Positions 16,048 through 24,985 of a stretch of 33,615 nt of DNA are shown here, piece by piece. Origin of the DNA: Lachnospiraceae bacterium (lineage in GTDB: Bacteria > Bacillota > Clostridia > Lachnospirales > Lachnospiraceae). The position numbers and the translations under genes are program-made. Positions within the stretch are counted from its first letter, which is position 1. Each line of letters opens with the position of its first letter. The DNA lies in the NCBI GenBank assembly GCA_021203145.1, contig JAJQBS010000080.1, positions 3,288 through 36,902 on the forward strand. Direction: 5' to 3'. A model generated the notes under the pieces. That model saw only the letters and a list, made by a program, of their open reading frames with translations. It was not told the DNA's origin and ran no database searches.

Positions 16048-16692
16048 TCAGACTATTCGCGCAATTTCTTCCGGGACGCTGATCACTGTTTTCGCTCCAT
16101 GTTGATACAGGAAATCTTCATCGCGGAATCCCCAGCTCACCAGGATGCAGTCGACCCCGGCATTTGCCGCCGTCTGGATATCTACATCCGAGTCACCGAT
16201 ATAAACGGCGCCCGCCCGGTCGATTTTTAGCTGTTCCAGAACAGCGTTGACAGAATCGGGCGCCGGTTTTTTGCGCACCCCGGCCTTTTCTCCTGCAACG
16301 CTGTCAAACAGCCCTGCAAAAAAATGCTCAGATAATTTCTGAACGGCATAGTCCGCTTTGTTGGAGATGACCGCGGTTTTGATGCCGCGCTCTCTTAAGG
16401 TACGCAGCAGATCGGGAATCCCATCATAAGGCCGGGTCTTATCTATGCAATGCTCCCGGTAGCGTTCGGTAAAATCATCAAATACCTGCTCCTGCATCTC
16501 GCGGGAAGTATCCTCTGGCACACTTCTTTCTATCAGCTTCCGTATTCCGTTTCCGACAAAGCTGCGGACTTCGCAAGGGGATCGCTCTGGGAGGGCAGAT
16601 TTGCGCAGCGCGAAATTCAGGCTCTCTGCCAGATCATCCAGGGTATTCAGAATGGTTCCATCCATATCAAAAATTGCTAAACGGTAACGCAT
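16048..16692 (-). CDS. HAD hydrolase, phosphoglycolate phosphatase-like
   Basis: This 214-residue protein shows the Gph/PGP pattern: FDMDGTILNTLDDL (nucleophile and acid aspartates at residues 8 and 10), VISNKAD (motif II), KKPAPDSV (motif III lysine) and YIGDSDVDIQTA (motif IV). A small helical cap lies between the first two motifs. It would hydrolyse 2-phosphoglycolate or a similar small phosphoester. The frame extends to 16737, but the ATG at 16692 is preceded by AAGGAG at seven bases and begins right before the first motif. Its promoter candidate is at 16841-16868, divergent from the S10 operon. Confidence 0.88.
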   Translation of the reverse strand: MRYRLAIFDMDGTILNTLDDLAESLNFALRKSALPERSPCEVRSFVGNGIRKLIERSVPEDTSREMQEQVFDDFTERYREHCIDKTRPYDGIPDLLRTLRERGIKTAVISNKADYAVQKLSEHFFAGLFDSVAGEKAGVRKKPAPDSVNAVLEQLKIDRAGAVYIGDSDVDIQTAANAGVDCILVSWGFRDEDFLYQHGAKTVISVPEEIARIV

Positions 16693-16840
16693 GCAGCTCT
16701 CCTTTTTACAGTCTGCTTTTTCAGACGGTATCAGCATTATTCCAGTGAAACGTGTTCATGTCCATTCCCACGCAGCGGTATTCAGAAAAATCCGATGAAA
16801 AGCGGACCGCGGCGCGGAGAAGGGAGTGGCAGTACTGCTC

Positions 16841-16868
16841 ATTATAGCGTCTTCTGTACGAAAATCAA
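16841..16868 (-). promoter_or_regulatory. Promoter candidate for the phosphatase gene
   Basis: On the minus strand TTGATT (16868-16863) and TATAAT (16846-16841) are separated by 16 bases, reading towards the phosphatase gene whose start is at 16692. The -10 box is a perfect consensus. It is back-to-back with the S10 promoter about 120 bases away. Confidence 0.55.
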
Positions 16869-16985
16869 CAGGGAAAGTCCCGTCAGGAAATAATTTTTGC
16901 ATTCTGTATTCTGCCAAAGTTAAAAAGGCTGAAGCAAAAATAAGCGAAAAAGTGCTGAAAAATTAAATTATCTTAAAAAAACATC

Positions 16986-17014
16986 TTGCAATACCGGAGA
17001 AAGTCGTATATAAT
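16986..17014 (+). promoter_or_regulatory. Main promoter of the S10 ribosomal protein operon
   Basis: TTGCAA (16986-16991), a 17-base spacer and TATAAT (17009-17014) make a near-consensus vegetative promoter. Upstream are A/T tracts (16920-16985) that could serve as an UP element. Transcription would start near 17021, giving a leader of about 310 bases before rpsJ. Confidence 0.8.
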
Positions 17015-17055
17015 GGTTACTGTTGTGACCTTGATAGCGTTGAAGCGTGAGGTTG

Positions 17056-17079
17056 CTGCGGTCTGCGCCGCAGGTTTTT
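17056..17079 (+). terminator. Attenuator-like hairpin in the S10 leader
   Basis: CTGCGG (17056-17061) pairs with CCGCAG (17068-17073) around TCTGCG and is followed by G and five Ts. It is short but has the layout of an intrinsic terminator, about 40 bases after the predicted transcription start, so it could be an early attenuation point. Confidence 0.4.
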
Positions 17080-17111
17080 CCGTGGAGCGAATGTCAGGTT
17101 ATGAAAGCTGG

Positions 17112-17210
17112 CGACAAGTCACTGTACAAATTTTAATGGCTCCGATTGAGTGATCGGACTCCGTGCGAGCGCATGACACGCACGGGTGAGTGTACAGTCA
17201 CCGCTTGTCG
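17112..17210 (+). ncRNA. Structured S10-operon leader (three-way-junction-like)
   Basis: A long-range stem joins CGACAAG (17112-17118) to CTTGTCG (17204-17210), continued by ACTGTACA (17121-17128) with TGTACAGT (17191-17198). It encloses two perfect hairpins: TCCGAT/ATCGGA (17141-17158) and CCGTGCG/CGCACGG (17161-17185). The pattern is that of a cis-acting mRNA leader. In E. coli ribosomal protein L4 binds the S10 leader, and rplD is in this operon, so an L4-responsive or analogous autoregulatory RNA is a reasonable inference. No known Rfam family was recognised by eye. A further small hairpin (ATCTG/CAGAT, 17229-17243) follows. Confidence 0.65.
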
Positions 17211-17331
17211 TACTGGATCAGGCTGCGTATCTGCCCGGCAGATTTGCAGCGAAGACCGCGCCGATGCGTGAGAACGCAATTCTATACGGCGTGGCTCTCT
17301 ATAAAAGTGCGAATAAGGAGGCGACTTTTTT

Positions 17332-17649
17332 ATGGCAACTCAGGTAATGAGAATCACTTTGAAGGCGTACGACCATCAGCTCGTAGATGCGTCCGCAAAG
17401 AAAATCATCGACACGGTAAAGAAAAATGGAGCACAGGTAAGCGGTCCGGTGCCGCTCCCGACGAAGAAGGAGGTAGTGACCATCCTTCGCGCGGTACACA
17501 AGTACAAGGACTCCAGAGAGCAGTTCGAGCAGAGGACGCACAAGAGACTGATTGATATCATCTCGCCGACCCAGAAGACGGTCGACGCGCTCTCCAGGCT
17601 GGAGATGCCGGCCGGCGTGTACATTGATATCAAGATGAAGCAGAAGTAA
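17332..17649 (+). CDS. rpsJ: 30S ribosomal protein S10
   Basis: At 105 residues it has the usual S10 length. It opens with [20 protein letters not shown] and contains [10 protein letters not shown] and the RTHKRLIDI loop. S10 sits in the 30S head and, as NusE, also takes part in transcription antitermination. It is the first gene of the long operon, behind a leader of about 310 bases. AAGGAGG lies ten bases before the ATG; the intervening T-run (CTTTTTT) is unusual. Confidence 0.98.
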   Translation: MATQVMRITLKAYDHQLVDASAKKIIDTVKKNGAQVSGPVPLPTKKEVVTILRAVHKYKDSREQFEQRTHKRLIDIISPTQKTVDALSRLEMPAGVYIDIKMKQK

Positions 17650-17936
17650 GGCCGGAAAAGGGAAGACAAAAAAAGTAAGACACAAAGAGTAAGACGCAAA
17701 TAAGTAAGGAAGCAACAGCTTATCAAGTATTGAGGCAAATCCTATTCAGGTTCAGATATCTGTTGACTAGGATGATTGTGTTAAAGCAGTCTGCAGCAGT
17801 TTGCAGTGTGCGAAAGGAAGCCACCGCTTCGCGGTTGGAGTTCTCGATTCCCTTTGTGAATCGGAACATACTTCGACATGCATCTGTTTCACAGACGCGT
17901 GACATAATCCGCTGTAGAAAGACAGGAGGAAAGGCA
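17650..17936 (+). other. Hairpin-rich 287-base gap between rpsJ and rplC
   Basis: The gap holds loosely repeated AAGTAAGAC-like units (17670-17710) and then three small hairpins: CCACCGC/GCGGTTGG with loop TTC (17821-17838), CGATTC/GAATCG (17845-17863) and TCTGT/ACAGA with loop TTC (17883-17895). The reading frame of rplC is open through most of it, but the translated peptide has no L3 character. No promoter was found. Confidence 0.6.
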
Positions 17937-18572
17937 ATGAAGAAAGCATTGTTGGCGACAAAAGTCGGAATGACACAAGTCTTCGACGAAAATGGTTTAC
18001 TGATCCCGGTGACGGTACTTCAGGCCGGGCCATGCGTGGTCACGCAGGTCAAGACGGTGGAGAAGGACGGGTACAGCGCGGTTCAGGTGGGCTTTGTTGA
18101 CAAGAGGGAAAAGCTTGTGAAAAAGCCGCAGAAGGGCGCGTTTGACAAGGCGGGCGTTTCTTACAAAAGATATGTGAGGGAGCTTCGTCTCGACGACGCG
18201 GAGAGCTATGAAGTAAAGCAGGAGATCAAAGCAGACGTGTTCGCGGCGGGAGAGAAGATCGACGTGACCGCAATCTCCAAGGGCAAGGGCTTCCAGGGCG
18301 TGATCAAGAGACATGGCCAGCACAGAGGACCGATGGCACATGGTTCCAAGTATCATCGCCACGCAGGCTCAAATGGCTCATCCTCCGACCCGAGCAGAGT
18401 GTTCAAGGGCAAGAAAATGGCCGGGCGCATGGGCGGCGTACAGGTAACCGTTCAGAATCTTGAGATTGTCCGCGTGGACGCAGAGAACAACCTGATCCTG
18501 GTGAAGGGCGCTGTTCCGGGACCGAAGAAGGCACTCGTTACATTGAAGAATACCGTGAAGTCCGGTAAATAA
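17937..18572 (+). CDS. rplC: 50S ribosomal protein L3
   Basis: The 211-residue L3 starts [16 protein letters not shown]. The central extension that reaches towards the peptidyl transferase centre is seen in [19 protein letters not shown] and in [14 protein letters not shown]. The frame is open to 17730, but AGGAGGAAAGG directly ahead of the ATG at 17937 and the family's N-terminus fix the start. L3 initiates assembly of the large subunit. It is unusually far (287 bases) from rpsJ and 30 bases from rplD. Confidence 0.98.
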   Translation: MKKALLATKVGMTQVFDENGLLIPVTVLQAGPCVVTQVKTVEKDGYSAVQVGFVDKREKLVKKPQKGAFDKAGVSYKRYVRELRLDDAESYEVKQEIKADVFAAGEKIDVTAISKGKGFQGVIKRHGQHRGPMAHGSKYHRHAGSNGSSSDPSRVFKGKKMAGRMGGVQVTVQNLEIVRVDAENNLILVKGAVPGPKKALVTLKNTVKSGK

Positions 18573-18602
18573 GCCTGCAGACAGGAAAGGAGGAGAACAC
18601 AG

Positions 18603-19223
18603 ATGGCAAACGTATCTGTTTATAATATGGAAGGCAAGGAAGTCGGCCAGATGGAGCTTGATGACTCCGTGTTTGGCGTTGAAGTGAATGAACATCTCGT
18701 ACACCTTGCGGTTGTGAGCCTGCAAGCCGGGCGTCGCCAGGGTACGCAGAAGGCGAAGACACGTTCCGAGGTTTCCGGCGGCGGCAAGAAGCCGTGGAGA
18801 CAGAAAGGGACCGGCCACGCGAGACAGGGTTCGATCCGTGCTCCGCAGTGGAAGGGCGGCGGTGTTGTATTTGCCCCGGTTCCGAGAGAATACACTATCA
18901 AGATGAACAAAAAAGAGAAACGCCTGGCCCTGAAGTCCGCGCTGACCAGCAGAGTCCAGGATAATAAGCTGATTGTACTTGACGACCTGAAGATGGCCGA
19001 GATCAAGACAAAGAACATGAAGGCGGTTCTGGACGCGCTCAAGGTTGACAGGGCACTGATTATCCTTGATGAGAATGACCGGAATGTGGTTCTTTCCGCG
19101 AGAAACATCGCAAACGTAAAGACCGCGCTGACAAATACAATCAATGTGTATGATATTTTGAAATACGGCACCGTGGTAGCCACGAAGGCTGCTGTGAAGA
19201 CGATCGAGGAGGTGTACGCGTAA
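18603..19223 (+). CDS. rplD: 50S ribosomal protein L4
   Basis: The 206-residue protein has the extended exit-tunnel loop (about residues 45-95) rich in Gly, Lys and Arg: [19 protein letters not shown] then [12 protein letters not shown]. The globular part ends with [21 protein letters not shown]4 lines the peptide exit tunnel with L22, and in enterobacteria it represses its own operon through the S10 leader. AAAGGAGG precedes the ATG, and its stop overlaps the rplW start by one base (TAATG). Confidence 0.98.
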   Translation: MANVSVYNMEGKEVGQMELDDSVFGVEVNEHLVHLAVVSLQAGRRQGTQKAKTRSEVSGGGKKPWRQKGTGHARQGSIRAPQWKGGGVVFAPVPREYTIKMNKKEKRLALKSALTSRVQDNKLIVLDDLKMAEIKTKNMKAVLDALKVDRALIILDENDRNVVLSARNIANVKTALTNTINVYDILKYGTVVATKAAVKTIEEVYA

Positions 19224-19522
19224 TGGCAGATATTAAGTATTATGACGTGATCTTAAAGCCGGTGATCACAGAGAAGAGCATGAACGCGATGGCGGACAAG
19301 AAATACACCTTCCTCGTCCATCCGGATGCAACAAAATCGCAGGTCAAAGAGGCTGTCGAGAAGATGTTCGACGGGGCGAAGGTAGCCCAGGTCAATACGA
19401 TGAACCTGGAGGGCAAGACGCGACGCCGCGGCATGACATACGGTAAGACCGCGAAGACCAAGAAAGCGATCGTCCAGCTGACCAGTGACAGTAAGGACAT
19501 TGAGATCTTTGAGGGACTGTAA
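19223..19522 (+). CDS. rplW: 50S ribosomal protein L23
   Basis: The 99-residue L23 has [15 protein letters not shown] at the start, [20 protein letters not shown] and the conserved [13 protein letters not shown] loop. It sits at the tunnel exit and forms the docking site for trigger factor and SRP. The start overlaps the rplD stop by one base, implying translational coupling. A 235-base structured gap follows before rplB. Confidence 0.98.
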   Translation: MADIKYYDVILKPVITEKSMNAMADKKYTFLVHPDATKSQVKEAVEKMFDGAKVAQVNTMNLEGKTRRRGMTYGKTAKTKKAIVQLTSDSKDIEIFEGL

Positions 19523-19757
19523 GCGGTTCCGCTCCGGCACACGGATAAGGCGGCCGGGCTTCCCCTCCGGCGTACCGCTCCGGTGTCCGGATTTCTGTCA
19601 GACATACCGATGAGGGATGCTGCAGGAAGAAATGACACACACCGATGTGTTGTAAGGCGCGGCAGTCCTCGCTTCGGACAAAAGGAACTGCACCCTTTGC
19701 CTGATTCATACTATCTGTCCATGGGACAGGATAATTAAAAGAAAAGGAGAAACAACC
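19523..19757 (+). other. Structured 235-base gap between rplW and rplB
   Basis: No gene is seen. The first 70 bases are GC-rich with repeated CCGCTCCGG (19528-19536 and again near 19575) and inverted CCGG segments. Three small hairpins follow: ACACA/TGTGT (19637-19650), GTCC/GGAC (19665-19679) and CTGTCC/GGACAG with loop ATG (19715-19729). The rplB ribosome binding site AAAAGGAG comes right after. Confidence 0.55.
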
Positions 19758-20600
19758 ATGGGAATCAAAACCTATAACCCATATACGCCATCCAGAAGGC
19801 ATATGACCGGTTCTGATTTTTCAGAGATTACGAAGACGACTCCGGAAAAATCTCTGACCGTATCTCTTAAGAAAAATGCCGGGCGCAACAACCAGGGCAA
19901 GATCACGGTAAGACATCAGGGCGGCGGAAACAGAAGAAAATACAGACTGGTAGATTTTAAGAGAAATAAGGACGGAATTCCCGCAAAGGTACTGGGGATT
20001 GAGTACGATCCGAACCGTTCTGCGAACATCGCGCTGATCTGCTATGCGGACGGGCAGAAATCCTATATCCTTGCACCGGCCGGCATGGAGGTCGGCTGGA
20101 CGGTGATGAACGGGCCGGAGGCCGAGGTTCGTACAGGCAATTGCCTGCCGCTCTCCGCTATTCCGGTTGGTACGATTGTTCACAATATTGAGCTTTATCC
20201 GGGTCACGGCGGACAGATGGTGCGCTCCGCCGGCAACGGTGCGCAGCTGATGGCCAGGGAAGGCAAGTATGCCACCTTAAGACTTCCGTCGGGTGAGATG
20301 AGAATGGTTCCGATTGAGTGCCGCGCGACAGTAGGCACGGTTGGCAACGGCGACCACAACCTGATCAATATCGGTAAAGCAGGAAGAAAGCGCCACATGG
20401 GCATACGCCCGACCGTCCGCGGTTCCGTTATGAACCCGAACGACCACCCGCACGGCGGCGGCGAGGGCAGGGCGCCGGTAGGACGTCCGGGGCCGAGCAC
20501 ACCGTGGGGCAAGCCGGCGCAGGGTCTTAAGACCAGAAAGAAGAAGAAAGCTTCCGATAAACTGATTGTAAGAAGAAGAGACGGAAGGGCAATAAACTAA
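19758..20600 (+). CDS. rplB: 50S ribosomal protein L2
   Basis: The 280-residue L2 opens [20 protein letters not shown]. The C-terminal [20 protein letters not shown] block holds the conserved histidine near the peptidyl transferase centre (H230). L2 binds 23S rRNA and is needed for subunit joining. AAAAGGAG precedes the ATG. It begins the tightly packed section rplB to rpsN in which gaps are mostly under 65 bases. Confidence 0.98.
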   Translation: MGIKTYNPYTPSRRHMTGSDFSEITKTTPEKSLTVSLKKNAGRNNQGKITVRHQGGGNRRKYRLVDFKRNKDGIPAKVLGIEYDPNRSANIALICYADGQKSYILAPAGMEVGWTVMNGPEAEVRTGNCLPLSAIPVGTIVHNIELYPGHGGQMVRSAGNGAQLMAREGKYATLRLPSGEMRMVPIECRATVGTVGNGDHNLINIGKAGRKRHMGIRPTVRGSVMNPNDHPHGGGEGRAPVGRPGPSTPWGKPAQGLKTRKKKKASDKLIVRRRDGRAIN

Positions 20601-20626
20601 CGTTTGCTATATTAAGGAGGTAAATA

Positions 20627-20908
20627 ATGGCTCGTTCACTGAAAAAAGGACCGTTTGCTGATGAGAGTCTGTTGAAAAAAATAGATGCGCTGAACGCTTC
20701 GGGCAGCAAGCAGGTCATCAAGACCTGGTCCCGCCGCTCCACGATTTTCCCGCAGATGGTCGGACATACCATTGCGGTGCATGACGGCAGGAAGCATGTT
20801 CCGGTATATATCACGGAGGATATGGTCGGGCATAAGCTCGGTGAGTTTGTGGCGACGCGGACATACAGAGGACACGGCAAGGACGAGAAGAAGTCCCGCG
20901 CCCGCTAG
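20627..20908 (+). CDS. rpsS: 30S ribosomal protein S19
   Basis: The 93-residue S19 has [19 protein letters not shown], the [20 protein letters not shown] block and the C-terminal [18 protein letters not shown]. It binds 16S rRNA in the 30S head with S13, whose gene is near the right edge. A strong AAGGAGGT site is eight bases ahead of the ATG. The gap from rplB is 26 bases. Confidence 0.98.
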   Translation: MARSLKKGPFADESLLKKIDALNASGSKQVIKTWSRRSTIFPQMVGHTIAVHDGRKHVPVYITEDMVGHKLGEFVATRTYRGHGKDEKKSRAR

Positions 20909-20970
20909 TAATCTGGGCGGCAGCAGACGGCATACTGTCGTTTGCTAAGATTAGAAAGGAGAACATTCCA

Positions 20971-21357
20971 ATGGCAAAAGGACATAGATCCCAGATCAAA
21001 AGAGAGAGAAATGCCGAGAAGGATACCAGACCGTCAGCGAAATTATCATACGCACGGGTTTCTGTCCGCAAGGCTTGTTACGTTTTGGATGCCATCCGGG
21101 GAAAAGATGCAAATACGGCTGTCGGCATTCTGACATACAATCCGAGATACGCGTCTGAAGTGATTTTAAAGCTTCTGAAATCCGCGATTGCGAACGCTGA
21201 GAATAATAATGGCATGAAAGCGGAGAATCTTTATATCGAAGAGTGCTACGCGAACAAGGGTCCGACAATGAAGAGAATCAGACCGAGGGCACAGGGCAGG
21301 GCTTACCGCATTGAGAAGCGTATGAGCCACATCACAATCGTGCTGAATGAGAAGTAA
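20971..21357 (+). CDS. rplV: 50S ribosomal protein L22
   Basis: The 128-residue L22 includes [20 protein letters not shown], the long beta-hairpin that reaches into the exit tunnel (about 80-100) and [20 protein letters not shown]. Macrolide-resistance changes map to this hairpin in other bacteria; nothing unusual is evident here. The ATG at 20971 follows AAAGGAG. A short overlapping frame at 20942 is a shadow. Confidence 0.98.
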   Translation: MAKGHRSQIKRERNAEKDTRPSAKLSYARVSVRKACYVLDAIRGKDANTAVGILTYNPRYASEVILKLLKSAIANAENNNGMKAENLYIEECYANKGPTMKRIRPRAQGRAYRIEKRMSHITIVLNEK

Positions 21358-21368
21358 GGAGGACTGGC

Positions 21369-22019
21369 ATGGGACAGAAAGTTAATCCGCATGGTCTTAG
21401 AGTAGGGATTATTGAAGACTGGGATTCCAAATGGTACGCAGAGGGTGATTTCGCTGATTGCCTGAAAGAGGATTATGATATCCGAAAATTTCTGAAGAAA
21501 AAGCTTTACAGCGCGGGCGTTTCTAAAATCGAGATTGAGCGCGCTTCTGACAGAGTGAAGGTGGTCATTCATACGGCGAAGCCCGGTGTCGTCATCGGCA
21601 AGGGCGGTGCTGAGATTGAAAAGCTCAGGGCGGAGCTTCAGAAGATGATTTCCAAAAAACTGATCGTGGATGTCAAGGAGATCAAAAGACCGGACAGAGA
21701 TGCGCAGCTTGTAGCGGAGAATATCGCCGCGCAGCTTGAAAACCGTGTTTCCTTCCGCCGCGCGATGAAATCCGCGATGAGCAGAACCATGAAGTCGGGG
21801 GCACTTGGAATCAAGACTGCCGCTGCGGGCCGTCTGGGCGGCGCTGATATGGCGCGTTCGGAGTTCTACAGTGAGGGCACGATTCCGCTTCAGACCTTAA
21901 GAGCCAATATTGACTATGGATTCGCCGAGGCAAACACCACATATGGCAAGGTTGGGGTGAAGGTCTGGATCTACAAGGGCGAAATACTTCCATCTAAAAA
22001 AGAAGGGAGCGATAAATAA
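21369..22019 (+). CDS. rpsC: 30S ribosomal protein S3
   Basis: The 216-residue S3 starts [20 protein letters not shown]. The KH type II RNA-binding motif [14 protein letters not shown] is at about residues 74-87, and the C-terminal [20 protein letters not shown] region follows. With S4 and S5 it forms the mRNA entry helicase site. TAAGGAGG, which contains the rplV stop, serves as its binding site. The stop overlaps the rplP start by one base. Confidence 0.98.
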   Translation: MGQKVNPHGLRVGIIEDWDSKWYAEGDFADCLKEDYDIRKFLKKKLYSAGVSKIEIERASDRVKVVIHTAKPGVVIGKGGAEIEKLRAELQKMISKKLIVDVKEIKRPDRDAQLVAENIAAQLENRVSFRRAMKSAMSRTMKSGALGIKTAAAGRLGGADMARSEFYSEGTIPLQTLRANIDYGFAEANTTYGKVGVKVWIYKGEILPSKKEGSDK

Positions 22020-22456
22020 TGTTAATGCCGAAGAGAACAAAACATCGCAAGCAGTTCCGTGGCTCCATGGTGGGCAAAGCCCTCAGAGGCAACACGATTT
22101 CGAATGGAGAGTACGGCCTTGTCGCGATTGAGCCGTGCTGGATTAAATCCAACCAGATCGAGGCCGCCCGTATCGCGATGACCCGTTACATCAAGCGTGG
22201 CGGTAAAGTATGGATCAAGATTTTCCCGGATAAGCCAGTGACTACGAAACCGGCTGAGACTCGTATGGGTTCTGGTAAAGGTACCACAGAGTACTGGGTC
22301 GCGGTTGTGAAGCCGGGCCGTGTGCTTTTTGAGCTGGCCGGTGTACCGGATGACGTTGCCCGTGAGGCTTTGCGTCTCGCTATGCACAAATTACCCTGCA
22401 AATGTAAAATCGTTTCTCGTGCAGACTTAGAAGGCGGTGATAACAGTGAAGAGTAA
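22019..22456 (+). CDS. rplP: 50S ribosomal protein L16
   Basis: The 145-residue L16 has [27 protein letters not shown] and the C-terminal [13 protein letters not shown]. It contacts the A-site tRNA elbow region and completes the large subunit. The ATG overlaps the rpsC stop (TAATG), suggesting translational coupling; a second in-frame ATG (MPKRTK) is at 22025. The 3' end overlaps the start of rpmC. Confidence 0.98.
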   Translation: MLMPKRTKHRKQFRGSMVGKALRGNTISNGEYGLVAIEPCWIKSNQIEAARIAMTRYIKRGGKVWIKIFPDKPVTTKPAETRMGSGKGTTEYWVAVVKPGRVLFELAGVPDDVAREALRLAMHKLPCKCKIVSRADLEGGDNSEE

Positions 22457-22649
22457 GAAGTATGTAGACAGTTTACAGACCAAATCCGCGGCAGAGTTAC
22501 AGGAAGAACTGGTAGCCGCCAAAAAAGAACTTTTCAATCTGAGATTCCAGAACGCGACAAACCAGCTGGATAACACGAGCCGGATCAAAGAGGCCCGCAA
22601 GAACATCGCAAGAATACAGACTGTTATCACAGAAAAGGCCAGAGCGTAA
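22446..22649 (+). CDS. rpmC: 50S ribosomal protein L29
   Basis: L29 of 67 residues, ending [20 protein letters not shown] then [11 protein letters not shown]. The preferred start is GTG at 22446 (reading [10 protein letters not shown]), seven bases after AAGGCGGTG; GTG at 22437 in the same frame is possible but has no binding site. It overlaps rplP by 11 bases, so translation is coupled. L29 sits near the tunnel exit beside L23. Confidence 0.95.
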   Translation: MKSKKYVDSLQTKSAAELQEELVAAKKELFNLRFQNATNQLDNTSRIKEARKNIARIQTVITEKARA

Positions 22650-22684
22650 TCATCCGGATCAGAGGAGAAGAAAGGAGAATTTCC

Positions 22685-22939
22685 GTGGAAAGAAATCTTA
22701 GAAAGACCCGTACGGGGAAGGTCGTCAGCGACAGGATGGATAAGACAATCGTCGTAGCCGTGGAAGACCATGTAAGACATCCGCTTTATAATAAGATTGT
22801 AAAAAAGACCTACAAGCTGAAAGCGCACGATGAGAACAATGAGTGCAGCATCGGCGATACCGTGAAAGTAATGGAGACAAGGCCGCTCTCGAAGGATAAG
22901 AGGTGGAGACTTGTCGAGATCGTTGAGAAGGTTAAATAA
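22685..22939 (+). CDS. rpsQ: 30S ribosomal protein S17
   Basis: The 84-residue S17 reads [20 protein letters not shown], then [15 protein letters not shown] and [17 protein letters not shown], the usual oligonucleotide-binding-fold signature. It uses a GTG start at 22685 with AAAGGAG nine bases upstream. It is a primary 16S rRNA binding protein of the 30S body. It is 35 bases after rpmC. Confidence 0.97.
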   Translation: MERNLRKTRTGKVVSDRMDKTIVVAVEDHVRHPLYNKIVKKTYKLKAHDENNECSIGDTVKVMETRPLSKDKRWRLVEIVEKVK

Positions 22940-22954
22940 TAGGAGGTTATCGGC

Positions 22955-23323
22955 ATGATTCAGCAGGAATCCAGACTCAGGGTCGCAGATAATACCGGTG
23001 CGAAGGAAATCCTCTGCATCCGTGTTACAGGCGGTTCCACCAGAAGATATGCGGCTGTCGGCGATGTGATCATTGCTACGGTCAAAGACGCGACACCCGG
23101 CGGTGTTGTCAAAAAAGGTGATGTGGTAAAAGCTGTCGTAGTTCGGACGGTTAAGTCCATTCGACGCAAGGACGGTTCCTATATCCGATTTGATGAGAAT
23201 GCGGCTGTCATCATCAAGGATGACCTGACTCCGCGCGGAACCCGTATTTTTGGGCCGGTAGCTCGTGAGCTTCGTGATAAGAAGTTCATGAAGATCGTAT
23301 CTCTGGCTCCGGAAGTATTGTAA
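22955..23323 (+). CDS. rplN: 50S ribosomal protein L14
   Basis: The 122-residue L14 begins [20 protein letters not shown], contains [14 protein letters not shown] and ends with [20 protein letters not shown]. It lies at the subunit interface and forms bridges with 16S rRNA; it is also the docking point of the silencing factor RsfS. TAGGAGGT precedes the ATG. It is 15 bases from rpsQ. Confidence 0.98.
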   Translation: MIQQESRLRVADNTGAKEILCIRVTGGSTRRYAAVGDVIIATVKDATPGGVVKKGDVVKAVVVRTVKSIRRKDGSYIRFDENAAVIIKDDLTPRGTRIFGPVARELRDKKFMKIVSLAPEVL

Positions 23324-23337
23324 GGAGGATCCAGGAC

Positions 23338-23637
23338 ATGAACAAGATTAAAAAAGACGATATGGTAATTGTGATCGCCGGCAGGGAGAAGGGCAAGAGC
23401 GGGAAGGTTCTCGCTGTAAAGGACGGAAAGGTACTTGTCGAGGGCGTGAACAAGGTAAAGAAGCATATGAAGCCGTCAGCTGCGGATCAGAACGGCGGGA
23501 TCGTGGAGAAGGAAGCGTTCCTGGATGCTTCAAATGTAATGTACTACCACAAGAACACCCCGACCAGGATCGGCTTTAAGATGGACGGCGACAGGAAGGT
23601 TCGCGTGGCGAAGTCCACGGGCGAAGTGATCGACTAA
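23338..23637 (+). CDS. rplX: 50S ribosomal protein L24
   Basis: The 99-residue L24 has an N-terminal KOW motif (DDMVIVIAGREKGKSGKVLA, about residues 6-25), VEGVNKVKKHMKP, and GGIVEKEAFLDASNVMYY. It starts large-subunit assembly by binding the 5' part of 23S rRNA. AAGGAGG overlaps the end of rplN. No odd features. Confidence 0.98.
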   Translation: MNKIKKDDMVIVIAGREKGKSGKVLAVKDGKVLVEGVNKVKKHMKPSAADQNGGIVEKEAFLDASNVMYYHKNTPTRIGFKMDGDRKVRVAKSTGEVID

Positions 23638-23658
23638 TCAGGAGAGGAGGGTGCAACG

Positions 23659-24198
23659 TTGAGCAGACTGAAAGAACAGTATAAAAATGAGATCGTAGAC
23701 GCTATGATCAAAAAATTCGGATATAAAAACATCATGGAAGTGCCGAAGCTCGAAAAAGTTGTCGTCAACATGGGCGTTGGCGAGGCAAAAGAGAATGCCA
23801 AGCTCCTTGACTCCGCAGTTCAGGATATGGAGATGATTACCGGCCAGAAGGCTGTAAAGACGAAGGCAAAGAATTCCGTGGCGAACTTCAAGATCAGAGA
23901 GGGCATGATGATCGGATGCAAGACAACTCTCCGCGGAGAGAAGATGTACGACTTCGTCGACCGCCTGATCAACCTCGCGCTGCCGCGTGTGCGTGATTTC
24001 CGGGGTGTGAACCCGAACGCGTTTGACGGCAGGGGAAATTATGCACTGGGCATCAAGGAGCAGCTCATTTTCCCGGAGATCGACTATGATAAGATCGACA
24101 AGGTACGCGGTATGGACGTGATTTTTGTCACGACCGCGAAGACCGACGAGGAAGCAAGGGAATTATTGAGACTGTTCAATATGCCGTTTATGAAGTAG
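23659..24198 (+). CDS. rplE: 50S ribosomal protein L5
   Basis: The 179-residue L5 contains [40 protein letters not shown] and the C-terminal [20 protein letters not shown]. It binds 5S rRNA and contacts P-site tRNA. The start codon is TTG at 23659, the only TTG start in the operon, preceded by GGAGAGGAGG. No ATG fits the conserved N-terminus [11 protein letters not shown]. Confidence 0.97.
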   Translation: MSRLKEQYKNEIVDAMIKKFGYKNIMEVPKLEKVVVNMGVGEAKENAKLLDSAVQDMEMITGQKAVKTKAKNSVANFKIREGMMIGCKTTLRGEKMYDFVDRLINLALPRVRDFRGVNPNAFDGRGNYALGIKEQLIFPEIDYDKIDKVRGMDVIFVTTAKTDEEARELLRLFNMPFMK

Positions 24199-24210
24199 GA
24201 GGAAAGATCC

Positions 24211-24396
24211 ATGGCAAAGACTTCAATGAAAGTAAAACAGCAGCGCAAACCCAAATTTTCCACAAGAGAATATACCCGCTGCAGAATCTGCGGACGTCCG
24301 CACGCGGTACTGAGAAAATATGGCATCTGCCGCGTCTGCTTCCGCGAGCTGGCCTATAAGGGGCAGATTCCGGGGGTCAAGAAGGCAAGCTGGTAA
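24211..24396 (+). CDS. rpsN: 30S ribosomal protein S14, zinc-binding type
   Basis: A 61-residue short S14 (type Z) with cysteines at 24, 27, 40 and 43 (CRIC and CRVC) forming a zinc ribbon, ending in [12 protein letters not shown]. It is the constitutive zinc-containing form usual in Firmicutes operons. GGAGGAAAG precedes the ATG, 12 bases after rplE. A 187-base hairpin-filled gap follows. Confidence 0.98.
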   Translation: MAKTSMKVKQQRKPKFSTREYTRCRICGRPHAVLRKYGICRVCFRELAYKGQIPGVKKASW

Positions 24397-24583
24397 AACC
24401 ATAGCGGAGAGCCACCGTATTAGAAATTGTGCTTCGCACAATGACGGTGACCTACATCGCAAATCCCTGCGAGATTGAGAATCAAGGAATAGCCACCGCC
24501 TTTGGCGGCGGCCTACGTCATACATTCGCTTCGCAAATGTATGACATGGCATGTAAAGTCTGAGAGATGAGGAGGAAACTTAC
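24397..24583 (+). repeat. Palindrome cluster between rpsN and rpsH
   Basis: Four hairpins fill this gap. CACCGT/ACGGTG (24413-24449) encloses the perfect 7-bp hairpin ATTGTGC-TTC-GCACAAT (24426-24442). TCGCA/TGCGA lies at 24457-24472 and CCGCC-TTT-GGCGG at 24496-24508. A perfect 10-bp stem GTCATACATT/AATGTATGAC (24517-24545) has the loop CGCTTCGCA. AGCCACCG occurs twice (24410 and 24491 regions). No coding content is seen. The modules resemble those in the rpsJ-rplC and rpsH-rplF gaps. Confidence 0.7.
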
Positions 24584-24985
24584 ATGACTGTTACAGATCC
24601 GATTGCGGATATGCTCACGAGAATCCGCAACGCAAATACAGCAAAGCATGACACCGTGGATGTTCCGACATCCAAGATGAAGATTGCGATCGCGGACATC
24701 CTGGTGGATGAAGGATATATTAAGAAATACGATCTGAGAGAGGATGGAGTGATCAAGACCATCCATATCACATTGAAGTACGGCGCGGATAAGAATGAGA
24801 AGGTCATTACAGGTCTTAAAAGAATTTCCAAGCCGGGGCTTCGTGTATACGCGGGCAAGGACGAGCTGCCGAGAGTGCTTGGCGGGTTTGGTATTGCGAT
24901 TCTTTCCACGAATCAGGGCGTAATCACGGACAAACAGGCGAGAAAGCTCCAGGTAGGCGGAGAGGTTCTTGCTTTTGTGTGGTAA
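24584..24985 (+). CDS. rpsH: 30S ribosomal protein S8
   Basis: The 133-residue S8 begins [18 protein letters not shown], contains [20 protein letters not shown], and ends [16 protein letters not shown] (seen: [20 protein letters not shown]) then GEVLAFVW. It binds helix 21 of 16S rRNA and in E. coli represses the spc operon through its mRNA. GAGGAGGAAAC precedes the ATG. Palindrome-rich gaps flank it on both sides. Confidence 0.98.
   Translation: MTVTDPIADMLTRIRNANTAKHDTVDVPTSKMKIAIADILVDEGYIKKYDLREDGVIKTIHITLKYGADKNEKVITGLKRISKPGLRVYAGKDELPRVLGGFGIAILSTNQGVITDKQARKLQVGGEVLAFVW

Noticed and set aside
17730..17936. Longer N-terminus for L3
   Set aside because: The extra 69 residues have no L3 character, contain the hairpin region, and the family start with a strong binding site is at 17937.
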